Source of the DNA: Rhodiola kirilowii
Lineage: Eukaryota > Streptophyta > Magnoliopsida > Saxifragales > Crassulaceae
Assembly (NCBI GenBank): GCA_033675215.1
Contig: CM066194.1
Coordinates: 24,612,679-24,676,678, forward strand
DNA length: 64,000 nucleotides
Reading direction: 5' to 3'
The position numbers were made by a program, and so were the translations under genes. This document shows positions 11,533 to 20,905 of the stretch, piece after piece (the first letter of the stretch is position 1; every line of letters begins with the position of its first letter). The notes beneath the pieces were generated by a model. The model made no database searches. It saw nothing but the letters and a program-made list of their open reading frames with translations, and was not told where the DNA came from.

Positions 11533-13369
11533 CATACAGAAATTAAACATCACCTCCTAAGAGACTGTGTATAAAAGGGTATGGTGTGCATGGAATTCTA
11601 CAGAACAAAAGTTCAGATCGCTGACATATTCACGAAGGCACTGAACAGGGAACCCTTTCAAAAGCTTCGTATGGAGTTGGTGATGACGTCTTTCAACTGA
11701 CACTGCCTCCTCATAAGAGTCCCGATGATTGGTGAGAAATATTGACATGTGTTTAAGTGCCTGATTATGTGAAGTTACTGGCTTGGTCTTATTCAGTCTC
11801 ACCTAGGAAATTACTTGCTTGAACATGCAATGCATAAGTTGATTGATTCTGTGACTTATGATACACTAACATGAGGATGAAAAAGCTTTTGTTCTTCTAC
11901 CCAAAAGAACCTTCCAGATGTTTTGATCCCTCATTACAAGCCCATATGATGGAAGGTATCTACAGCCGTCCTTAACCTACTCGTGGTGGAACGCTCCTAT
12001 GAGGGACTATATATTCACTTCACAAATGTAGCTGTTTGTGTTCATGTGTGATGCATAATCTCATACCACTCGGGTAACCCTACCGCATCACACCACCCCT
12101 TGAAAAACCATGGGAATTTGCGAAGGAAATCTGTATCGTGGGAAAGAAATGCAAAACTATGTGCTTGGGTAACTGTATAGAGGAGGTCATAGATGTGACA
12201 AAGCACTATAGAGAATGATGACACTATGTACCAAGATAGTTGGGATACTAGAAAGATGGGAATAGTAGTAGCAAAGAACTCATATTGAAGCACTAAAGAT
12301 ACACACAGAAAATCAACGAAGGATACTTCAACCGTTCGGTTTGGCTGACCCATGCTTATCTGGTAAGGAGTGTTACCCTAAGAGAACAAGTGGGAAAATT
12401 ATCAGGGACTGCATCTTGCTAAACATGTCTATCAAGAGAGAGCTACTTAACTTTCCCACAACAGTGATATATCATATGGATTATACTGACTCCATTGAGG
12501 TATGCTCTCACCCGTACCCAGGTTCCCAAAAAAAGAAGAAGAAGGGAAATTAGGGCACGGAGAGGAGGATGAAGTGTATACTCAAAGAGAATAAGGATGC
12601 AGTAGTATGAAGGCTGTTCATGGTGATGAGGAAGGATGGACTATATCCTCATTGGTGAAAACTCAGGAGAAAATCAATACAGAAGTATGATGTTACTCAC
12701 TAGGAGGATGTATCTCGAAGTGATGACAAGCAGGCTGATGTTCAGAATGAGATGGTGTAGTGCCTGGATACTATTGCCTACAACATTTCTCCCAAGTCGT
12801 GATGCATTGTGCTTTCGATTTAGTGAATGTAGTGTTTTGTTTCGGTATGCTCTGAAGGTTTAATGAATTTGATTATTCACTACTTTGCATACTTTTGCAC
12901 TAACTAAACTTACTGAGTTTTTGATGATGCCAAAAGTGGGGAAGATAAGGGACGCATACTCTGAGGGGGAACGATTCTTACAACCCATGACCTTGCTTAT
13001 CTAAGGGGGAACCGTAAGGTGCTGAATGGATGGTTGGTATGACGTTACACTGTTGTGCATAGGGTAGGATGCATGACGTCAGGGGGAACTGACTAGAACT
13101 TGTTTGCAAGTGTGAACTAGATCTTACATATTGTGAGGGGAAATCTAGGAGTTTGAAATCTCCCTCATCAAAAGATTCATTAGCTTAAAAGTGTGACATA
13201 AAGTAAACTATAAATGTGTTGCTTTATTGGACTAGGTTGGGAGTTTGAAATCTTTCTCATCAAAGTTTCGGTAGCTTAAAAACTGTGTAGAGGTTAATAC
13301 ATACATGTGGTTCATGTTATTATTATCTCTTGTGAATAGGATGTTTGTCATCATCAAAAAGGGGGAAAT
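11533..13369 (+). other. Sirevirus RNase H end and post-pol region with repeated purine tracts
   Basis: The first ~170 bp carry the RNase H C-terminus (a QIADIFTKALN-type string near 11610). The remaining ~1.6 kb shows no gene I recognise; no envelope-like protein with convincing membrane segments is visible. From 12960 to 13369 there is a series of GGGGGAA-type tracts (about 12965, 13004, 13082, 13137) before the final AAAAAGGGGGAAAT that adjoins the 3' LTR. Multiple purine tracts here have been reported for Sireviruses. Confidence 0.7.
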
Positions 13370-13757
13370 TGTTGGACTACAATACCCCTGAAGTAGGCGT
13401 ACGTCTGGAGGTCGTATACTCCAGTGTGTTGTGATGGACAAACATCCTACTAATGTGTTACTTGAGTGCGCAGGTTTAAGTACAGGTACTCTGGAAGTAA
13501 CGGCTACTAGAGTGTGTAGGGTACTGCACGAATCTCTGGAGGTAGCAGTACCTCGGATTGAGGACGAGAATATTTCCATAAATATTCTCGGTGGATCTTC
13601 GTCCCAAGATCGGATTTAGCATAGATATGCTGGAAGGTTGCCCAAGTTCAGTTTTAGATACTTGTAATGAGATTTGGAATTGGTCTAGATATGGGAAGAT
13701 TGTGTGAGAGATTTTAGGTAATAATATCTCAATCGCATATCCAATTAGATCGGTATG
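13370..13757 (+). repeat. Sirevirus 3' LTR, first part
   Basis: Begins TGTTGGACTA directly after the purine tract. It is interrupted by the TR-GAG element at 13758 after the target GTATG (13753-13757). Confidence 0.85.
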
Positions 13758-15364
13758 TGATGGACCATAATTATACGAATCAGAAACACAGTAAAACCCC
13801 CTTATTTAGACATTTTGTCTATTTAACTTTTGCTTGTTAGTTCAGATATATTTTTACAGGGCATTTTAGAGATTAAAGTGAAAACACGCTAAGGAGAGGA
13901 TTTTATGCTGAAAAGATATCAAGAGTCAATTGAAGGTCAAGATCAAGCACTGAACGAAGAAATCTCAAGATCCTGACGATGAATTACTCAAATTAAATCC
14001 AAATGAGGAATTATCAAAAACAGCCTGGAGTGAAATTGGACAGATAGTTTTGTAAAGACTGTACAAAACCGTCAAGATTCATCCATATGCAAGGATGACT
14101 CATGGGTGGCCTCCCCCCTCCTCCTCACATGGGCGGCTAGAAGGGGAGGAGCCTCCTCCTCACATGGGCGGCTCCTCCTCACATGGTGGCTCCACCACTC
14201 CTCTTCCTCCATGTGGAGGCTTCTCCTCCACAAGCTCCTCCCCTCCTCCTCCACCCTTGGATGCTCCTCCACATGCCACCATCTCCACCCTTCATCCTCC
14301 TCCTCCTTGGCTATAAATATGAGGCTTCTCCTCCTCATTTGTATCATCACCACCACAAGTCACAACTCCATAGTTAGAGAGAGAAGCTCTAGCTTCTCTC
14401 TAACTTCTCTCTAAATTTTGGGCACTAATCATGTAATATTAATCATGTAATATTACTTTGGGAATCAAAGCTTGATCCTTGGCGCTTCAACGGTTTTGTA
14501 AGTCTTCTTTTATTTATTTAATTGTCTTGCTAAACTGTTGTTTATTTCCAAGTTCATAGTTATGATAACCATTGCCATGATTAGTAGCTAAATTAATTAT
14601 TCGGTTTAAGGGTGTGTACTTGTATTATAAATGTTTTAGACTTTACTCTTAGTATACCTTTATGTTCGATACTTGTTCTATGTGCCATGTATAAAAGTTA
14701 GAATGTCTAAGGTCAAGTAAACCATTTGGAAATGTGACCATAGGGGTCCAAATTCGTAAACTCTTCCTTAGATATTCGTGATCACACTCGGGTAAGTGGA
14801 CCATTTGGAAACTGGACCAAAGGGACCAAATGGATAAACTTATCTGAAGAGGTCGACTATTCTAAAAACCATTTAAAAACTGGGCCAAAGGGATTAAATG
14901 GACGAACTTACGGCTAAGATACTTCGAAAGGAGGAATTAGTTTTGCTTAGAACAAGTGTTTTAAATGATGTTGCAAGTCTTGTGCTAGGAATAGCCTTGA
15001 TTCATCTTTGAACATTTAGCATGATCATGTCTTGCGCTAGAAATAGTCTCAATTCATCGTTGAACACTTGGTATGATCATTAGCGGTCGATGATAAACCA
15101 TTATAATACAAGGCCCCTAAAACCGAATACTTTCCTTACAGTCCATTATCAACTGCCGTAATTTACTTTCAGTTCTCAAATCACACTCAAACCCAACCCC
15201 AATTGCATTTAATTTCTGCATAAGCTTCATTAAAGAACAACTATTCCACACTGACTCTCTTGGGTTCGACCCCTACTTACCACTTACTATCCAGTAGTTA
15301 AGTCGCGAGTAGCGGACTTATAAATTTATTTGTACAAATCGCTTTGACGACGAGCGGTCTGTCA
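13758..15364 (+). repeat. Family A 5' LTR of the young element
   Basis: TGATGGACC...GTCTGTCA, 1607 bp. A TATA box TATAAATA lies at 14312-14319, preceded by a CTCCTCCTCACATGGGCGGC-type minisatellite (14105-14215) and followed by GCTCTAGCTTCTCTCTAA. GGGTTCGACCCC is at 15262-15273. Open frames across the Cys-poor, Pro/Ser-rich minisatellite are not genes. Confidence 0.93.
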
Positions 15365-15367
15365 AAT

Positions 15368-15385
15368 TGGCGCCGTTGCCGGGGA
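15368..15385 (+). promoter_or_regulatory. Primer binding site, tRNA-Asp type
   Basis: TGGCGCCGTTGCCGGGGA, three bases after the LTR. It is complementary to the 3' end of plant tRNA-Asp(GTC) as I know it. The same 18-mer lies beside the family A LTR at 38370 (38349-38366, inverted), the one at 54498 (54476-54493, inverted) and the Athila-2 LTR (34082-34099); the one beside 50327 (50305-50322) differs by one base. Confidence 0.92.
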
Positions 15386-15386
15386 G

Positions 15387-16706
15387 TTGTGCATAGGAAT
15401 AGTTGTTCTATTTTCTTTTATCATGCAATTCACCAAGTCATACTACTACGGAATGGAACCTTGGAACAATACGGAGTTTTCCCCACCACCCTTCGAACTT
15501 GAAATCCGCGAGAAGATCAACAAAATAACGCAATCCCGGGACGAAACATTGGATGAGTACTTATGGTACTTCGATTCCATTGTGACGAGCTGCCCGCACC
15601 ATGGATTCACCAAGTTCGATCTTCAAACAAAGTTTCTCTGTGGGATGTTGCCACATGAGTGGAAAGGGCTAAATGACGCAGCAGGAGGATCGTTGATGGG
15701 CATAACCGTGGATGATCTTTGGATATTAATCAATGATTTGGCCGCAAGGTCAAGACCAAGCCAAGATCAGGCCGAGCCAATCGAGGACGGTATAACGAAG
15801 CTGGCATCTAGCATCCAGCAATTGGACAACACAATGCAACAAATCAGAGTTAAAACTGAATTTTGGGCGGCAGAAAAGGAGCTGGCAGCTAGCACCCAGC
15901 AATTGGCCGCAGACATGCAGCAATTGAGTGCATTGATGCACCAATTCACGACTGAACCCGAGGAGCCGACTGAGGATGAGGACCCGCAAATGACCGAAGA
16001 AGAACTGCCCCAATCAGACCCGGTCCTTATCACCAATCCATCCGAGGAAATCACTGTCCTAACTGCCGAGCCTACAGAAGTCCCGAACCTCACTGCTGAA
16101 GCGGCCGAAGAAATCAAGCCAGGCCCGGTACTTGCGCTCGAAGCACCCGAGGAAGTCCCGGACCTCATTGCCGAACTGTCCGAGAAAGACCTGATCCTCA
16201 CTGTCGGAGCACCTGAAACAGACCTAGTCCTCATGGTCGAAGTGCCTCAACTCAAACCTTCGTATTTTATGCCGATCATAGCCACCGAAGATCATATAAT
16301 CAATGACGATGCGGTACAAGGGGAGTTGGAGGCAGAGCATGAGCCAAAAAAGCCGACAAAGGAAATCTCTCTCGTCACAAGCCAAGAAAAACCACCCGGG
16401 AACTCAATCATTCCAAGACAACCATTCGTAGCTACCACCAAGAAGAGGCCTCACATGGGAACATGCCTATGGTCGCCGATGTTTGAAGGCACAAAACCCA
16501 ACTTCCAAACTCGCGAAAGTGCCAATTATTCCAACATGAAGAGGCGGCAAAGACATGGGCCGAAAGAATGGAAACCCGGAAGGAGTAACAAGCAAGCACG
16601 ACGCATTGGACCAGCAGCTATGGTCAAGGAAACCTCACCCTCTCGGAGCAAAAGGGCTGCCGAGAAAAAGTTTGACCTCACTCACCCTTGGGATCCGACC
16701 TTATGA
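15387..16706 (+). CDS. Gag-like protein of the TR-GAG element, 439 aa
   Basis: A single open frame begins one base after the primer site. The N-terminal ~120 residues match a Ty3 capsid-type domain: the acidic start PPPFELEIREKINK, SRDETLDEYLWYFD, the CPHHGF string and LNDAAGG near residues 60-100, which is a hallmark of this gag class. The middle has Gln-rich helices of likely coiled-coil character (residues ~130-190), then a long Glu/Pro-rich region. The C-terminus is basic and ends FDLTHPWDPT. I see no zinc knuckle and no DLGA protease motif, unlike the gag-protease at 42348-43412. The very early ATG near the primer site may be internal to the leader; a second Met at codon 13 or 23 is also possible. 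Relatives occur at 48800-50255. Confidence 0.85.
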   Translation: MCIGIVVLFSFIMQFTKSYYYGMEPWNNTEFSPPPFELEIREKINKITQSRDETLDEYLWYFDSIVTSCPHHGFTKFDLQTKFLCGMLPHEWKGLNDAAGGSLMGITVDDLWILINDLAARSRPSQDQAEPIEDGITKLASSIQQLDNTMQQIRVKTEFWAAEKELAASTQQLAADMQQLSALMHQFTTEPEEPTEDEDPQMTEEELPQSDPVLITNPSEEITVLTAEPTEVPNLTAEAAEEIKPGPVLALEAPEEVPDLIAELSEKDLILTVGAPETDLVLMVEVPQLKPSYFMPIIATEDHIINDDAVQGELEAEHEPKKPTKEISLVTSQEKPPGNSIIPRQPFVATTKKRPHMGTCLWSPMFEGTKPNFQTRESANYSNMKRRQRHGPKEWKPGRSNKQARRIGPAAMVKETSPSRSKRAAEKKFDLTHPWDPTL

Positions 16707-18098
16707 TCCATGATTGAGGTACTGTCGAGCCAACGACGTTAAACAAGTGCACTGGTCGGGAGGTAACCCGACACTATCTTACTTTCCGCACTTTAATTTT
16801 CTGTCTTTTATTTTCTTTCATTTAGTTTTTTCAATAAGTTGCTCTCACCCACTTGGTGCATAGAAGAAATGACTATTCAGGAATCGGACTTGGGTGCAAC
16901 ATTAGGCCAGATAGGGCTACGCTCAGAGTTCAAGGCCCCAGCTGAACTCCCTCGATTATCCAGCCTCGAGCCATGTCGTTCACTCGACACCTTAAAGGGA
17001 GTTCTGTCTTTCCTTTTCCTTAATATCATTTTCTTCTCATATAATATCTGCTTGCATGGCTTTTGAACTAAGTCTTGCTGAAAGGCACGACTTCGTTCAG
17101 AAGTGTGGGGTGAGAACCACCTGTATATATTAGTTAATAGTATTATCTTTTTGAAAGTATGAACTTAAGAATGTGAAAAAGATAGACCAAAATTCATGCA
17201 TTAACCTTGTGAAAATTCAACTGTTTAAAAAATTAGAATGTAACTTTTCATTTGTCCTTTGTGCTGAGATAACTAGGGATGTGGAGTTGATAGAAATGCC
17301 CTAGAGAGGCTTGGCAAGCAATCGAAGGATCGAATCAAACTATATGGTTTTCAAAGTCAGTGGAGGCTGCACTTCGGGTTTTCAGTGAATAATTGAGTCA
17401 AACTCCGCCAAGAAGCATCTATGCAAAGGCGAGGACGGGAATCAGACCGTCCTCTCTCTAGTAAAAATAGCCGAGAAAATAGATAAGCGACCCTCATCTT
17501 GACCCGCGCAAAACGACGAAGACGAGAGGAGAGGGGAGGTATATCCATAGGCTTGCGGGCGATGATTGGACCTCCCAAAAAGGCTTGAGAAAATTGACTT
17601 GCAAAACCACAAAAAGGCGAAAAGCTCGAAGAAGCAAATCAAGAGGCCTAAGGCCCAAAATTGTGAAGGTTTTAACCGAACAAAAGTGAAGTACTCAAAG
17701 CGACAAATCAAAGGCCAAAGGCCAATTCACTACAAAAAGCAGTCCCTCGCCAAAAGAAATCAAAGTACTCAAACCAGTGAAACCCGAACCGAATCACGTG
17801 CTAGAGAAAGCTAAGAGGAAACCATATAGTAAGAGACGATCCCGAGGTTGCAGTCCAGGAGCCTAAAAAGGGCTATCTCCCGAAACATCCAATATAATTT
17901 GCATCTAGGCACGAAGGTACACGTATCAAGTTACTTCTACTTATTTACACAGTTTAATTTAGTAATAAGTAGTAATGCATGAACTAGGATAAATCTAGTC
18001 CCACATTCTCACTTTCATATTCAAAGTTTTTACATGGATTGTGTGCACGCCCTTTAATAGCATTGTTCGGGACGAACAACTAAAAGTGTGGGGTGATC
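16707..18098 (+). other. Noncoding 3' region of the young element with H1, H2, H3 and two purine tracts
   Basis: No coding signal. H1 is at 16755-16772 (GTCGGG-AGGTAA-CCCGAC), 48 nt after the stop. A polypurine-like string AGAAGTGTGGGGTGAGAAC lies near 17098-17116. H2 is at 17481-17499 (one mismatch). H3 is at 18063-18079 (perfect 7 bp), and the true tract AAAAGTGTGGGGTGATC ends at 18098 beside the LTR. AAAGGCC repeats occur near 17710-17725. Confidence 0.8.
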
Positions 18099-19705
18099 TG
18101 ATGGACCATAATTATACGAATCAGAAACACAGTAAAACCCCCTTATTTAGACATTTTGTCTATTTAACTTTTGCTTGTTAGTTCAGATATATTTTTACAG
18201 GGCATTTTAGAGATTAAAGTGAAAACACGCTAAGGAGAGGATTTTATGCTGAAAAGATATCAAGAGTCAATTGAGGGTCAAGATCAAGCACTGAACGAAG
18301 AAATCTCAAGATCCTGACGATGAATTACTCAAATTAAATCCAAATGAGGAATTATCAAAAACAGCCTGGAGTGAAATTGGACAGATAGTTTTGTAAAGAC
18401 TGTACAAAACCGTCAAGATTCATCCATATGCAAGGATGACTCATGGGTGGCCTCCCCCCTCCTCCTCACATGGGCGGCTAGAAGGGGAGGAGCCTCCTCC
18501 TCACATGGGCGGCTCCTCCTCACATGGTAGCTCCACCACTCCTCTTCCTCCATGTGGAGGCTTCTCCTCCACAAGCTCCTCCCCTCCTCCTCCACCCTTG
18601 GATGCTCCTCCACATGCCACCATCTCCACCCTTCATCCTCCTCCTCCTTGGCTATAAATATGAGGCTTCTCCTCCTCATTTGTATCATCACCACCACAAG
18701 TCACAACTCCATAGTTAGAGAGAGAAGCTCTAGCTTCTCTCTAACTTCTCTCTAAATTTTGGGCACTAATCATGTAATATTAATCATGTAATATTACTTT
18801 GGGAATCAAAGCTTGATCCTTGGCGCTTCAACGGTTTTGTAAGTCTTCTTTTATTTATTTAATTGTCTTGCTAAACTGTTGTTTATTTCCAAGTTCATAG
18901 TTATGATAACCATTGCCATGATTAGTAGCTAAATTAATTATTCGGTTTAAGGGTGTGTACTTGTATTATAAATGTTTTAGACTTTACTCTTAGTATACCT
19001 TTATGTTCGATACTTGTTCTATGTGCCATGTATAAAAGTTAGAATGTCTAAGGTCAAGTAAACCATTTGGAAATGTGACCATAGGGGTCCAAATTCGTAA
19101 ACTCTTCCTTAGATATTCGTGATCACACTCGGGTAAGTGGACCATTTGTAAACTGGACCAAAGGGACCAAATGGATAAACTTATCTGAAGAGGTCGACTA
19201 TTCTAAAAACCATTTAAAAACTGGGCCAAAGGGATTAAATGGACGCACTTACGGCTAAGATACTTCGAAAGGAGGAATTAGTTTTGCTTAGAACAAGTGT
19301 TTTAAATGATGTTGCAAGTCTTGTGCTAGGAATAGCCTCGATTCATCTTTGAACATTTAGCATGATCATGTCTTGCGCTAGAAATAGTCTCAATTCATCG
19401 TTGAACACTTGGTATGATCATTAGCGGTCGATGATAAACAATTATAATACAAGGCCCCTAAAACCGAATACTTCCCTTACAGTCCATTATCAACTGCCGT
19501 AATTTACTTTCAGTTCTCAAATCACACTCAAACCCAACCCCAATTGCATTTAATTTCTGCATAAGCTTCATTAAAGAACAACTATTCCACACTGACTCTC
19601 TTGGGTTCGACCCCTACTTACCACTTACTACCCAGTAGTTAAGTCGCGAGTAGCGGACTTATAAATTTATTTGTACAAATCGCTTTGACGACGAGCGGTC
19701 TGTCA
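18099..19705 (+). repeat. Family A 3' LTR of the young element
   Basis: 1607 bp, same length as the 5' copy and about 99.5% identical by eye. TATA box at 18653-18660. Followed directly by the duplicated target GTATG. Confidence 0.93.
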
Positions 19706-19710
19706 GTATG

Positions 19711-20161
19711 GGACGATCTAATTGGAAGGTTGATGAAGACATTATGGGATGGACAAATCAGCTGGAAGATTTTGTGTGAACTTGTCGTGCAAGATATAGA
19801 GATTTTCTCCAAGAAATCAAGGGCATACTTCGGAGGGAGCTAGTGTGCGATCTTAGCTAAAGTGGAAGATTGATTGTGGTGCGATTGCAACTGAGTTAGA
19901 GAATGACAAAACACCAATGAGTGTGGTTTGGGTGGCGGTATAATCGTTGTAATCGAGTAACATCAATACAAGCAATCGTTCTGAAATCCTTCTAGTGGAA
20001 ACTAGAAGGTAGTGGGTTTTCCTAGATACTTAGTTTAGTCTCTGGATTTCCAATATATAATGATGTCTCGTATTTACTTATATGCTTTGGTTTATTTCCG
20101 CTGCATACATACTTAGCGCGTATCAATACTTGACAAGTGCCGCTAACTAACGATCCTAACA
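19711..20161 (+). repeat. Sirevirus 3' LTR, second part
   Basis: Resumes GGACGATCTAATTGGAAGG exactly as in the 5' LTR at about 5208 and ends GATCCTAACA at 20161. The microsatellite starts at the next base. Confidence 0.85.
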
Positions 20162-20844
20162 ATCATCATCATCACCATCATCATCACCATCATATCATCA
20201 ACACCATCATCACTAACACAATCCTCATCATCATCATCATCATTATCAACATCATTATCATCATCATTACCACCATCACCATCACCATCACCATCACCAT
20301 CACCATCACCATCACCATCACCATCACCATCACCATCACCATCACCATCACCATCACTACAACCACCACCACCATCGTCGTCATCATCATCATCATGTCC
20401 ATTATCATCATCACAATCATTATGATCATCATCACAATCATCATCATCATTATCATCATCATCACCATCGTCATCACCATGATCATAACTACCACCACCA
20501 TCATCATCATCAACATCATCATCACCATCATCATCACAATCATCATCATCATTATTACAATGATCATAATGATGATGACAATAATAGTGATGGTGACATC
20601 ATCATCATGATCATCACCATCATCACCATGATCATTTCTACTGCAACCATCATCATCGTCATCACCATCGCAATGATGATCATGACGTGTTAGTGATGGT
20701 GATGATGATGATGACGACGACGATAATAGTGATGGTGACATCATCATGATCATGATCATCACCATCATCACCATGATCATTTCTACCGCAACCATCATCA
20801 TCGTCATCACCATCGCAATGATGATCATGACGTGTAAGTGATGG

Positions 20845-20881
<37 letters not shown>

Positions 20882-20905
20882 AGTGATGACGATGGTGATG
20901 GTGAT
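20162..20905 (+). repeat. CAT/ATG microsatellite, partly inverted
   Basis: About 740 bp of trinucleotide repeat. The left part is CAT/ATC-rich with an almost pure hexamer run of CCATCA at about 20270-20355; the right part (about 20820-20900) is the ATG/GAT complement, so the two can fold on each other. The long open frames here on both strands encode only His/Ile/Met/Ser runs and are not genes. Confidence 0.95.
20581..20864 (+). repeat. 142-bp tandem duplication inside the microsatellite
   Basis: ATAATAGTGATGGTGACATC starts at 20581 and again at 20723. Each unit contains the distinctive GCAATGATGATCATGACGTG, so the copies are not just chance microsatellite similarity. They differ at few positions apart from repeat-number changes. 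Confidence 0.85.

Larger units (their letters stand above)
13758..19705 (+). mobile_element. Young, whole TR-GAG element in the Sirevirus LTR
   Basis: 5948 bp with identical-length LTRs (1607 bp each), tRNA-Asp primer site, one unbroken gag frame, 1.4 kb of noncoding DNA, polypurine tract, and a perfect 5-bp target duplication GTATG (13753-13757 and 19706-19710). I count about eight base differences between the LTRs, near 0.5%. With a commonly used plant rate of 1.3e-8 per site per year this is roughly 0.2 million years; the rate is an assumption. No RT, RNase H or integrase is present, so it must move with another element's enzymes. It looks whole for its class. Confidence 0.93.
4814..20161 (+). 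mobile_element. Sirevirus-type Copia element with nested insertions
   Basis: Order: 5' LTR (ending 5820), tRNA-Met primer site, gag with knuckle-like segments, protease, integrase, reverse transcriptase, RNase H, a long post-pol region with several purine tracts, and 3' LTR (13370-13757 and 19711-20161, split by an insertion). The Copia order IN before RT is clear. Long LTRs and repeated GGGGGAA tracts ahead of the 3' LTR point to the Sirevirus lineage. It is old: the two LTRs differ at many positions and in length, and the coding region is broken many times (probably more than a dozen). Two later insertions interrupt it, at 10391 and 13758. Confidence 0.85.

Noticed and set aside
12042-12863. 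Possible envelope-like gene in the Sirevirus post-pol region
   Set aside because: Short frames with no consistent signal peptide or membrane segments and no family match; the region is better described as noncoding with purine tracts.
14095-14414. Pro/Ser- and His-rich frames in the family A LTR (also 18436-18755)
   Set aside because: They lie on a CTCCTC/GGCGGC minisatellite upstream of the TATA box and repeat only because the LTR repeats.
15262-15273. GGGTTCGACCCC as part of a tRNA gene
   Set aside because: No A-box, no cloverleaf around it, and it recurs at a fixed place in each LTR. Likewise CCCCGGCAACGGCGCCA is the primer site, not a tRNA 3' end.
20137-20828. Long open frames on both strands across the microsatellite
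   Set aside because: They encode only His, Ile, Met, Thr, Ser and Val runs that follow the trinucleotide repeat; no domain, no start context and both strands are open for the same reason.
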